Part shown: piece by piece, positions 1-6,503 of the stretch
Layout: each line of letters starts with the position of its first letter
Position numbering within the stretch: position 1 is the stretch's first letter
Origin: Dokdonia sp.
Lineage (GTDB): Bacteria; Bacteroidota; Bacteroidia; Flavobacteriales; Flavobacteriaceae
Direction of reading: 5' to 3'
Assembly: GCA_020628615.1 (NCBI GenBank)
Contig: JAHDEV010000008.1
Location: 1-32,671 of the forward strand
Length of the DNA: 32,671 nt
Notes under the pieces: model-generated
Databases searched by the model: none
The model's input: the letters and a program-made list of their open reading frames with translations, nothing else
Told to the model about the DNA's origin: nothing
Translations under genes and position numbers: made by a program

Positions 1-31
1 CTATCGCAGTACTGAGTAAGCGACATATATG

Positions 32-66
32 ATATGGCTATCTTTATAGGTAGCCATATTTTTTTG
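32..66 (+). terminator. Rho-independent terminator of an upstream gene
   Basis: An 11-bp stem (ATATGGCTATC with GGTAGCCATAT, one G-U pair) with a 6-nt loop is followed by a run of eight T. It would end a plus-strand gene whose last codons may lie in bases 1-30. All three plus frames reach a stop there, so I cannot choose the frame or name that gene. Confidence 0.75.
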
Positions 67-120
67 GTTTTTTTTATAGAATCTACATCTGTTAATCTGT
101 GCAAAACCGCTTCAAATTCT

Positions 121-128
121 TAAATTTG
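121..128 (+). promoter_or_regulatory. Putative -7 box of ffh promoter
   Basis: TAAATTTG matches the Bacteroidota -7 consensus TANNTTTG, 26 nt before the ffh start codon. I do not see a clear TTG -33 element at the usual 17-23 nt spacing, so only the -7 half is supported. Confidence 0.45.
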
Positions 129-154
129 CAACCTTTACATACTACCAGAAAACT

Positions 155-1483
155 ATGTTTGATAATTTAAGTGATAAGTTAGATAAAGCCCTCCACGTCT
201 TAAAAGGACACGGAAGCATTACAGAAGTAAATGTAGCCGAAACTCTTAAGGAAGTACGTCGTGCGCTTATAGATGCAGATGTTAACTTTAAAACTGCCAA
301 AGAATTTACAAATCGTGTAAAACAAAAGGCACTAGGATCTGACGTATTAACGACTCTTCAACCGGGTCAATTAATGGTTAAGATAGTAAAGGATGAGCTT
401 ACAGAGCTCATGGGAGGTGATGCTGCAGGCATAAACCTTTCTGCAACTCCGTCTATTATCCTTATGTCTGGACTGCAAGGTTCTGGTAAAACAACCTTCT
501 CTGGTAAACTGGCAAACTTTCTTAAAACTAAGAAAACTAAAAAACCACTTCTAGTAGCCTGTGATGTATATCGTCCAGCGGCAATAGACCAGCTACACGT
601 AGTGGGAGACCAGATTAAGGTAGATGTATACTCAGACCGTGATGAGAAGAACCCTGTAAAAATTGCTCAAGATGGTATCGCTTTCGCGAAAGCAAACGGT
701 CACAACGTAGTAATTATTGATACCGCAGGTCGTCTAGCAGTAGATGAAGCAATGATGAAGGAAATAGCAGATGTACACACTGCTATACAGCCTCAAGAGA
801 CACTTTTTGTAGTAGACTCAATGACAGGTCAAGATGCTGTAAACACAGCAAAAGCCTTTAATGATATTCTTAACTTTGACGGAGTTATACTTACAAAGTT
901 AGATGGTGATACACGAGGTGGAGCCGCAATCTCAATAAAATCTGTAGTAGATAAACCTATTAAGTTTATAGGTACAGGAGAAAAGATGGAGGCTATAGAT
1001 GTTTTCTACCCTTCTCGTATGGCAGACCGTATCTTAGGTATGGGAGATGTTGTCTCACTAGTAGAGAGAGCACAAGAGCAGTTTGATGAGGAAGAAGCTA
1101 GAAAGCTTCAAAAGAAGATAGCAAAAAACCAGTTTGGTTTTGACGATTTCTTAAAGCAAATCCAGCAAGTAAAGAAAATGGGTAATATGAAGGACCTAAT
1201 GGGGATGATCCCAGGTGCCGGAAAAATGCTCAAGGATGTAGATATAGATGACGACGCTTTTAAACATATAGAAGCAATTATACACTCTATGACACCAGGA
1301 GAACGTGAAAACCCTTCTACTATAAACGCAAGTCGTAAAAAGCGTATAGGAAAAGGATCTGGTACCTCTGTACAACAAGTAAACCAGTTACTCAAGCAGT
1401 TTAACCAAATGAGTAAAATGATGAAAATGATGCAGGGCGGCGGTGGCCGAAAGATGATGCAGATGATGAATCAAATGAAATAA
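155..1483 (+). CDS. ffh: Signal recognition particle protein Ffh (SRP54)
   Basis: The GTPase of the signal recognition particle binds 4.5S RNA and signal sequences of nascent membrane proteins and docks with FtsY. The N-terminal helical domain is followed by the G domain: P-loop GLQGSGKTT at residues 106-114, DVYRPAAIDQL, DTAGRL and TKLDGDTRGG. The C-terminal M domain ends in a methionine-rich tail (MSKMMKMM). The length of 442 aa is normal for the family. A one-mismatch copy of the dispersed palindrome lies at codons for IAFAKAN, just before DTAGR. Its last base is GCA instead of GCG, a synonymous change. The gene is followed by a hairpin and then folD. Confidence 0.97.
   Translation: MFDNLSDKLDKALHVLKGHGSITEVNVAETLKEVRRALIDADVNFKTAKEFTNRVKQKALGSDVLTTLQPGQLMVKIVKDELTELMGGDAAGINLSATPSIILMSGLQGSGKTTFSGKLANFLKTKKTKKPLLVACDVYRPAAIDQLHVVGDQIKVDVYSDRDEKNPVKIAQDGIAFAKANGHNVVIIDTAGRLAVDEAMMKEIADVHTAIQPQETLFVVDSMTGQDAVNTAKAFNDILNFDGVILTKLDGDTRGGAAISIKSVVDKPIKFIGTGEKMEAIDVFYPSRMADRILGMGDVVSLVERAQEQFDEEEARKLQKKIAKNQFGFDDFLKQIQQVKKMGNMKDLMGMIPGAGKMLKDVDIDDDAFKHIEAIIHSMTPGERENPSTINASRKKRIGKGSGTSVQQVNQLLKQFNQMSKMMKMMQGGGGRKMMQMMNQMK
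679..694. repeat. Dispersed palindrome copy 1 (in ffh, 15/16)
   Basis: CGCTTTCGCGAAAGCA differs from the 16-bp core only in the last base. It is read in the ffh frame as AFAKA, and the mismatch is synonymous (GCA for GCG). Confidence 0.85.
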
Positions 1484-1491
1484 ATTATATA

Positions 1492-1525
1492 CAAAGGCAT
1501 TCTTAAAGGATGCCTTTGCTCTTTT
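1492..1525 (+). terminator. Hairpin after ffh
   Basis: A perfect 9-bp stem, CAAAGGCAT with ATGCCTTTG, with a 9-nt loop is followed by CTCTTTTA. The T-tract is weak, so it may attenuate rather than fully separate ffh from folD. Confidence 0.55.
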
Positions 1526-1549
1526 ATATACCTAACTAATCAAAATAAT

Positions 1550-1555
1550 AAGGAG
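1550..1555 (+). promoter_or_regulatory. Shine-Dalgarno of folD
   Basis: AAGGAG sits 6 nt before the folD ATG. A full Shine-Dalgarno is unusual among the genes here, whose starts are mostly preceded only by A-rich sequence. It fixes the folD start. Confidence 0.7.
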
Positions 1556-1561
1556 TCACTT

Positions 1562-2455
1562 ATGGTAATTCTCGACGGTAAAAAAACCTCAAACGACATT
1601 AAAAATGAAATCAAAGCCGACGTTGATAAAATGAAGGCAAATAACGAGAAGGTGCCTCACCTTGCTGCAGTAATTGTAGGTAATGATGGTGCTTCTCTTA
1701 CTTATGTAGGTAGCAAGGTGCGCGCGTGTGAGCGTGTAGGCTTTGAGTCTACTATGGTGCGTATGCCTAATACCACTAGTGAGATAGAGTTGCTAGATAA
1801 GATTGAAGAACTTAATGATAATGATGATATAGATGGTTTTATCGTACAGTTACCATTACCGCCACAAATTAATACTCAAAAGGTACTACTAGCAGTAAAT
1901 CCAGATAAAGATGTAGATGGTTTTCACCCTACAAACTTTGGAAAGATGTCACTAGATATGAGTACGTTTATACCTGCAACACCATTTGGGATATTAGAAC
2001 TTATGGATCGTTATGGTGTAGAGACTAAGGGTAAACATACTGTTGTAATAGGTCGTAGTCATATAGTAGGAAGACCTATGAGTATACTTATGGGGCGTAA
2101 AGGTTTTCCAGGTAACTCTACGGTGACATTAACTCACAGTCACACAAAAAATATAACTCAGATTACCTCGCAAGCAGATATTATTATTACCGCATTAGGT
2201 GTCCCTGGTTTCCTTAAAGCAGAGATGGTAAAAGATGATGCAGTAATTATAGATGTAGGTATCACACGTGTGCCAGACGAGTCTAGAGAGAGAGGTTACT
2301 ACATCACAGGTGATGTAGATTTTGATGCTGTAAGTAAGAAAGCTAGTTTTATTACCCCAGTTCCTGGTGGAGTAGGACCTATGACAATTGCTATGTTACT
2401 TAAAAACACATTACTAGCAAGAGAGCGTCACAGAGCAATGTCTAAGGGTAAATAA
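1562..2455 (+). CDS. folD: Bifunctional methylenetetrahydrofolate dehydrogenase/cyclohydrolase FolD
   Basis: FolD interconverts 5,10-methylene-THF and 10-formyl-THF in the cytosol and so feeds purine and fMet synthesis. The family motifs are present in order: YVGSKVRACERVGF with the catalytic Lys, QLPLPPQ, PDKDVDGFHP, PATPFGI, the NAD(P)-binding VIGRSHIVGRPM and the C-terminal PVPGGVGPMT. The length of 297 aa is normal, and a good AAGGAG precedes the ATG. It follows ffh on the same strand with a weak terminator-like hairpin between them. Confidence 0.96.
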   Translation: MVILDGKKTSNDIKNEIKADVDKMKANNEKVPHLAAVIVGNDGASLTYVGSKVRACERVGFESTMVRMPNTTSEIELLDKIEELNDNDDIDGFIVQLPLPPQINTQKVLLAVNPDKDVDGFHPTNFGKMSLDMSTFIPATPFGILELMDRYGVETKGKHTVVIGRSHIVGRPMSILMGRKGFPGNSTVTLTHSHTKNITQITSQADIIITALGVPGFLKAEMVKDDAVIIDVGITRVPDESRERGYYITGDVDFDAVSKKASFITPVPGGVGPMTIAMLLKNTLLARERHRAMSKGK

Positions 2456-2743
2456 TTAATTATGCTTTGCTGCTCCAAAAAATATGGGAATAGCAATCAT
2501 AAGCATAATAATAATGCCTAGTAAAGTTATAATCCAGTTGTAACGCTTTGTAAACAGTCTAGATAGCGCATAAATAATAATGCTTGCAATGCCTATAATG
2601 ATAGGTATGTAAACAATAGATTGAGAAGACTTTTGTAGCGTTCCATAATCGCTGTATGACAGCATCAAGAAACTTAAAATTATAAAAAAGCCCAAGGTGA
2701 TTAAATTCCACTTTGGGCTTTTGCTTTTTTGACTAAAATTCAT
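2456..2743 (-). CDS. Small membrane protein, function unknown
   Basis: This is a 95-aa ORF with three hydrophobic segments (about residues 14-30, 43-62 and 70-90), so probably a small inner-membrane protein. Its ATG begins one base after the stop of the upstream lipoprotein gene, which suggests translational coupling. A terminator-like hairpin covers codons 7-20, so transcription from the lipoprotein promoter may often end there. Its stop abuts the folD stop. I recognise no family; the ORF could be spurious, but its membrane-protein character argues that it is real. Confidence 0.55.
   Translation of the reverse strand: MNFSQKSKSPKWNLITLGFFIILSFLMLSYSDYGTLQKSSQSIVYIPIIIGIASIIIYALSRLFTKRYNWIITLLGIIIMLMIAIPIFFGAAKHN
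2684..2722 (-). terminator. Terminator-like hairpin inside start of the small membrane ORF
   Basis: A 14-bp stem (AAAAGCCCAAGGTG with CACTTTGGGCTTTT, one G-U pair) has a 9-nt loop and a T6 run on the minus transcript. It lies 22 nt past the stop of the lipoprotein gene at 2745 and inside the first codons of the next ORF. Confidence 0.75.
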
Positions 2744-2744
2744 A

Positions 2745-3431
2745 TTAATTGTATGCTTTTACATCTGTAAAATAGAGCCTGAAACTACCATCTTCACTTT
2801 TGTGATCTGTAGCAATCTGTAAGCCATTTATATTTTCATATCCTTCAAAAGTGGTAATCATAGAAGGCTCGCTAGCGTTTGCTTTTCTAAAAACCCACTC
2901 TGTGATACGGTAATCATCACCGTAGTAAAAATCATAAGCATCTCCTGGTGTATAACCGCCTTCATCACCATACAGTAAGGTAAGTTTATGACTACGCTTT
3001 CGCGAAAGCGGACTCATAACACTATCATTTACAGTAATTGTTGTTCCTTCATCCCAAAGTATTTGATATGGAGCTAGTAGCCAGTATTTATCATTTATAA
3101 AACCTTGGTCTGCCGCCATAGAGGTACTGTCTACGCTTGCACGATTGTAAGTAACAGTGTCACTTGTAGTGGTCATTGTGACTTCATTTTGTTTTGGTTT
3201 CCAAGACCAAGAGCGCTTTGCGACGGTATTACCACCTCGATCTACATTAAAGGTGAAGTCTAGTTGTGTTACATTATCCCAGTTTTCTATACCGTTTGCA
3301 TAGGCAATTTTTTCGGCTTCGGTAGTGGGAGTAAATATTACTTCTGCTTCATCTTGAGTGGCTGTTTTTGAATTTTCATTACAACTTAGCGTTAAAGCAA
3401 CAATAGATAGTAATGCGATGTATTTTTTCAT
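2745..3431 (-). CDS. Uncharacterised lipoprotein (DUF6503-like, tentative)
   Basis: The start is placed at the third ATG of the track ORF, giving MKKYIALLSIVALTLSC: a short charged n-region, a hydrophobic core and an LTLSC lipobox, hence an outer-membrane-type lipoprotein. The mature part is rich in W, Y and beta-strand-like stretches (FTFNVDRGG, RSWSWKPK, YDFYYGDDYRI). This resembles flavobacterial DUF6503/LolA-like lipoproteins, but I assign it only tentatively. The palindrome is read here as PLSRKRS in the middle of the protein. It may be coupled to the small membrane ORF downstream. Confidence 0.8.
   Translation of the reverse strand: MKKYIALLSIVALTLSCNENSKTATQDEAEVIFTPTTEAEKIAYANGIENWDNVTQLDFTFNVDRGGNTVAKRSWSWKPKQNEVTMTTTSDTVTYNRASVDSTSMAADQGFINDKYWLLAPYQILWDEGTTITVNDSVMSPLSRKRSHKLTLLYGDEGGYTPGDAYDFYYGDDYRITEWVFRKANASEPSMITTFEGYENINGLQIATDHKSEDGSFRLYFTDVKAYN
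2959..3003 (-). other. Rare-codon patch created by the palindrome
   Basis: In this AT-rich gene the palindrome imposes TCG and CGA codons and a local GC peak that the flanking codons lack. This suggests the nucleotide sequence, rather than the peptide LSRKR, is what is maintained. The judgement is by eye from this gene only. Confidence 0.35.
2995..3010. repeat. Dispersed palindrome copy 2 (perfect)
   Basis: A perfect CGCTTTCGCGAAAGCG lies within the lipoprotein gene. It is read on the minus strand in the LSRKR frame. Confidence 0.95.
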
Positions 3432-3460
3432 AGTCATAGTTTTCTGGTTCAAAAATAACC

Positions 3461-3492
3461 AAAAAAAAGCCCCATACGTTATGTATGGGGCC
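3461..3492 (-). terminator. Terminator of cupredoxin-like gene
   Basis: A perfect 9-bp stem, GCCCCATAC with GTATGGGGC, has a 5-nt loop. On the minus strand it is followed by eight T. It lies directly after the stop at 3512. Confidence 0.85.
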
Positions 3493-3511
3493 TTGATAAC
3501 TGTAGTGTACC

Positions 3512-3904
3512 TTATTCTACTATAAGAACGTTATCTGTAGCTGTTTTGTTAAGCGGGCAGAAGTATACGTACTCACCTTTTTTGAGTGTAGTTGCGTTTG
3601 AGCTACCTGTCGTATTGTTAGGTACAACGGCAGTTACATAAGCTGTTTTTATGTGGTTTTCTGGATTTGAAATGTCTTTACCTTTTGGTACTAAAACAAA
3701 TCCTACATCTGTACCCACGTTGTTATTTGCAATAGAGAAGGTGTAAGTTCCTTCATTTACAACGATTTGTTTTTGAGTAAACTCACCTTTAGTTTGCTCT
3801 AAGGCAATAACTTTTGTAGGAGCATCTTTCATCATTTTATCTTGCGCTTGTGCTGCAAATGTTACAGATAAAAGTAAAACGAACATTGAGATTAATTTTT
3901 TCAT
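3512..3904 (-). CDS. Periplasmic cupredoxin-like protein lacking obvious copper ligands
   Basis: The track ORF starts at 4018, but the start at 3904 gives a classic signal peptide, MKKLISMFVLLLSVTFAAQAQ, with AQA cleavage and a 130-aa precursor. The mature domain has the plastocyanin-like layout of a beta sandwich ending in a GEYVYFCPLN turn. Type-1 copper needs His-Cys-His-Met/Gln. I see the Cys, but the flanking positions are not His, and the only His is in NHIKT. It may therefore be a non-metal or redox-inactive cupredoxin fold. A strong terminator follows. Confidence 0.75.
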   Translation of the reverse strand: MKKLISMFVLLLSVTFAAQAQDKMMKDAPTKVIALEQTKGEFTQKQIVVNEGTYTFSIANNNVGTDVGFVLVPKGKDISNPENHIKTAYVTAVVPNNTTGSSNATTLKKGEYVYFCPLNKTATDNVLIVE

Positions 3905-4008
3905 AGCAATTTTTTCTTTTTTTGATTTTGTTATTTCAGTTTCTATTTTAGAGACTGTATGATTGTTATGAGTTATTTGACGTAGCATTGTACAAGCACT
4001 TACAAAAT

Positions 4009-4221
4009 TTATTTCCACAGCTTAGATAATTTACGGTAACCTGCTTGCTGTGAGTGTTTTTTGTGCAATATTTTTTTTCTCCAGATCCATAATTCTTGTT
4101 TTGACGTATATAAATTATAATGACTATTTGAGCGTATAAGGTTTCGTTTATAATAGATTAATAAATAGCCATCGTTATCTATACCCTCCTCTGGATAATA
4201 AAAGGTCTTAACGCCACAGTG
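4009..4221 (-). other. Start-less open frame, possible gene remnant
   Basis: One minus frame is open for about 70 codons (reading YYPEEGIDNDGY... to ...KLSKLWK) with protein-like composition. It has no ATG or GTG, and its only TTG is near the end. An AGAGGAGGG lies upstream of an out-of-frame ATG. It may be a decayed gene fragment, a frameshifted small gene or chance. The remaining bases between 4019 and 4200 show nothing else. Confidence 0.2.
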
Positions 4222-4235
4222 TTAAGACCTTTTTT
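4201..4235. terminator. Bidirectional terminator-like hairpin
   Basis: A perfect 12-bp stem, AAAGGTCTTAAC with GTTAAGACCTTT, has an 8-nt loop and T-runs on both strands. It lies just downstream of a second hairpin, so the small lipoprotein gene at 4301 has tandem terminators. Confidence 0.75.
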
Positions 4236-4253
4236 AATATTAGATCATAAAAA

Positions 4254-4279
4254 AAGCCTTTCTTGTTATAGAAAGGCTT
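4254..4279 (-). terminator. Terminator of the small lipoprotein gene
   Basis: A perfect 10-bp stem, AAGCCTTTCT with AGAAAGGCTT, has a 6-nt loop. On the minus strand it is followed by seven T. It lies 22 nt after the stop of the 46-aa ORF. Confidence 0.85.
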
Positions 4280-4300
4280 CTTGTTTATATGTGTTGATGA

Positions 4301-4441
4301 TTAATCTACGGCATTCTCAACATCATCTACTGCATTTTCTACTGCGTCACCTACTTTTTCTCCAGTTGTTTTTTCTCTACAGCTTGAGAATGAAAGTGTA
4401 AAAATGGCCACAGCTACTAGAGTTAAAAATTTCTTTGTCAT
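4301..4441 (-). CDS. Small lipoprotein, 46 aa (entericidin-like in form)
   Basis: This ORF is too short for the supplied track. It encodes MTKKFLTLVAVAIF followed by TLSFSSC, a good signal peptide with lipobox Cys at residue 21, and then a 25-residue acidic amphipathic tail with a near-repeat (VGDAVENAV / VDDVENAVD). It has its own strong terminator. In size and form it resembles entericidin-type or other small flavobacterial lipoproteins; no function can be assigned. The plus-strand 60-aa ORF at 4219-4401 is its shadow. Confidence 0.8.
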   Translation of the reverse strand: MTKKFLTLVAVAIFTLSFSSCREKTTGEKVGDAVENAVDDVENAVD

Positions 4442-4636
4442 AATGTTTGATTTTAATGGTTAATTGTTTTTTCGATTGCATTAATCACATATATATAATG
4501 ATAGTGTTTATTGTAATCTTACATTAAAATTACGTTTGTTGTAGAGTAACTTACAGTTGCTTAACGATATTTAACATCAAAGTCTTAATGTATTAATAAA
4601 CCTAAGTCTTTAAAAGGCTTAACGCTGCTAGAACAC

Positions 4637-5059
4637 TTAGTTTTGAGATGTTAAATGTAATGACCATTTTTTTATACCCGCCTGTAGTTTATTTGCGGCG
4701 CGGTATAGTTGTCTTGCTCTTTTGTCTTGCGGCTGGTATACATTTTCTAGTGATGTACAGAGGGTGAGTATTTGCTCTATACGATCTTCTATTACATTTT
4801 TAAAGTAAAGTTTCTTTCCATAATCTGCAGTTACAGAGGCTTCGGCAATGCTCATAGGTAGTGATAGGGCAGTTGTCGAGATGTCTTGGCTTAGATTTGA
4901 GGCGATGTTCTGTTGCTTTAAACAATGCCATTTACTTTTAGATAAGTGTTTTTTAGACAGCTTTCGCGAAAGCGTAAAAAAAGCAACGGCATCTCTATAA
5001 GCAGTACATTGAGATACGTCTTTATGGTTTTCGAGATGTATGTCCTTAAATGCAATCAT
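4637..5059 (-). CDS. Four-helix-bundle (S23/23S rRNA IVS-like) protein
   Basis: The second in-frame ATG (5059) is preferred because the upstream MYFYFI extension has no typical features. The protein is about 140 aa and all-helical. A central LSLPMSIAEAS followed by a helix resembles the IPLNIAEG core of the S23/four-helix-bundle family seen encoded in rRNA intervening sequences and as stand-alone Bacteroidota genes. The assignment is by motif resemblance only. The palindrome is read here as TLSRKLS. The gene is divergent from the Lrp regulator. Confidence 0.55.
   Translation of the reverse strand: MIAFKDIHLENHKDVSQCTAYRDAVAFFTLSRKLSKKHLSKSKWHCLKQQNIASNLSQDISTTALSLPMSIAEASVTADYGKKLYFKNVIEDRIEQILTLCTSLENVYQPQDKRARQLYRAANKLQAGIKKWSLHLTSQN
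4959..4974. repeat. Dispersed palindrome copy 3 (15/16)
   Basis: AGCTTTCGCGAAAGCG has the intact 14-bp core GCTTTCGCGAAAGC, with the outer left base A instead of C. It is read on the minus strand in the LSRK frame inside the four-helix-bundle gene. Confidence 0.9.
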
Positions 5060-5167
5060 AATAAAGTAAAAATACAAGCTTGCATTGATATGTGTATTTA
5101 GTATTTTAAGCCAAACGATTGTTTTTCTTAAAAATAAATGTATTTTTATGTATAAACTTTAAATAGT

Positions 5168-5602
5168 ATGATTGATTCACTTAATAACCGCATTTTACAA
5201 TGTTTACAAGAAGATGCTCGACAGTCTAATACGGCCATTGCAAAACAGGTGGGAGTGAGCTCTCCAGCAGTGGGTGAACGCATACGAAAAATGGAAGATG
5301 CAGGTATTTTACAAGGGTATAAAGCGATAGTAAATCCAGAGGCAATGGGCTATCAACTCAAGGCTATAATTACAATACGAGCATTTATGGGTAAGCTTAA
5401 GCCTTTTATTGAAAATGTAAAAAAATGGGAAGAGGTTATAAACTGTTATCGCATTACTGGTAATGAGAATATTGTTATGGAAGTGGTACTACGTAACCAG
5501 AAACATCTGGAACAACTTATAGATAGAGTGATTACCTACGGCGAGTCAAAAACCCAGATTGTATTGTCACACGTAGTGTCTTATAATCCTATTGTTAAAT
5601 AA
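5168..5602 (+). CDS. Lrp/AsnC family transcriptional regulator
   Basis: This is a 144-aa protein with an N-terminal AsnC-type winged HTH (LNNRILQCLQEDARQSNTAI then VGVSSPAVGERIRKME, residues 4-42). A RAM/AsnC ligand-binding domain follows (YQLKAIITIR, CYRITGNENIVMEV). Members bind DNA as dimers or octamers and usually respond to amino acids. It is divergent from the four-helix-bundle gene across a short AT-rich gap, where autoregulation is plausible. Its last 8 bp overlap the end of the convergent gene. Confidence 0.92.
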   Translation: MIDSLNNRILQCLQEDARQSNTAIAKQVGVSSPAVGERIRKMEDAGILQGYKAIVNPEAMGYQLKAIITIRAFMGKLKPFIENVKKWEEVINCYRITGNENIVMEVVLRNQKHLEQLIDRVITYGESKTQIVLSHVVSYNPIVK

Positions 5603-6164
5603 GGTCATCATCATCATTATCATCCCAGTCATCTTCTAAGTCTCTTAAGAAGGATTTACTGTCAAAACTTATTGTATCTACAGAATCATTATAAGATACT
5701 CCTGGTGGATTAAATAACCCCCAGCGATCTATGATAAAGTTTTTTGTATTAAAAGATTGTACCCACTCTGCAAAGAGTGGTCTAAACTCTTCGACCGCAT
5801 CATAAAGTAATTCTAAGTATTCTACTTCTTTATAACCAGAGGCTTGTAATCCCTTGCTATCTGCTATAATTTCTTTTGCTGCTTTGCGTATAATGGTAGC
5901 ATTTTCCATTTTATGATCATAAAGATCGGTGCTGTCTGCTGTAGCGATTTCTGACGGAATAAGAAGGGCATTTTCCATCATTTGTCTTGTATATCGTTCA
6001 TACAATCTAAGCTTATAGTGCGTACTAGGGTGAGGGTCATCAAGGTGTATACCCTCTATAATGTGTTCTATAAGGTGAAGTATTACAAGAGCTTGTTTAA
6101 AAACAGGAAGTTTTCGCCACTCGTCTAGTTCACTGTTAAAACGTTCATCTTCGTCATTTATCAT
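5595..6164 (-). CDS. Acidic protein of unknown function
   Basis: This is a 189-aa cytosolic protein with no signal peptide or membrane segment. It has a helical N-terminal part (KQALVILHLIEHIIEGIH), a middle helical region and a strongly acidic tail (DLEDDWDDNDDDD). It looks like a conserved flavobacterial hypothetical, but I recognise no domain. Its 3' end overlaps the Lrp-family gene by 8 bp, tail to tail. Confidence 0.75.
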   Translation of the reverse strand: MINDEDERFNSELDEWRKLPVFKQALVILHLIEHIIEGIHLDDPHPSTHYKLRLYERYTRQMMENALLIPSEIATADSTDLYDHKMENATIIRKAAKEIIADSKGLQASGYKEVEYLELLYDAVEEFRPLFAEWVQSFNTKNFIIDRWGLFNPPGVSYNDSVDTISFDSKSFLRDLEDDWDDNDDDDLI

Positions 6165-6488
6165 AAATTGGCTAGTAAAGTTGGTATTAGATCCAATCGG
6201 TGATAATTACCTCGTGGTTCCTTATAAAAGTACGGCTTATTTGGCTTCTAAGTTTTTTGTAACGCTGTATGTAAGGGACTTTTCGACAAGTAGATACAAA
6301 CACCCGATGAGCGGATAGCTTTTTTTATTTTAAAAAGCATTTGTACGTATTGCGACACAATTGTTGCTACTTAATTTATGTAATTACAACATCTTACAGC
6401 TTTCTAGAGTAAAAATGGCAGCCGTCTAATACTGTTAAAAACTCCGTTATTTTTTGTCGAATTATATAGCCTGTATCTTTATATAATT
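6165..6488. other. Intergenic region upstream of guaA
   Basis: This 324-bp AT-rich gap holds no ORF longer than about 30 codons on either strand; one 30-codon minus ORF starts near 6350 without other support. I see no tRNA-like, riboswitch-like or strong terminator structure. It should carry promoter sequence for both divergent genes. Confidence 0.5.
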
Positions 6489-6492
6489 ATGC

Positions 6493-6500
6493 TATTTTTG
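6493..6500 (+). promoter_or_regulatory. Putative -7 box of guaA promoter
   Basis: TATTTTTG fits TANNTTTG and ends 3 nt before the preferred guaA ATG at 6504. If used, the transcript would be leaderless or nearly so. It lies inside the longer track ORF, which argues against the 6489 start. No TTG is seen at correct -33 spacing. Confidence 0.4.
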
Positions 6501-6503
6501 CCT

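Noticed and set aside
1108-1395. Minus-strand 95-aa and 60-aa ORFs in ffh
   Set aside because: Antisense to the conserved M domain of Ffh; no independent evidence.
4219-4401. 60-aa plus-strand ORF (MLRPFLILDH...)
   Set aside because: It starts inside a terminator hairpin and runs antisense to the 46-aa lipoprotein gene, which has far better features.
6240-6350. 30-codon minus-strand ORF (MLFKIKKAIRSS...)
   Set aside because: No ribosome site, promoter or terminator support, and too short to judge.
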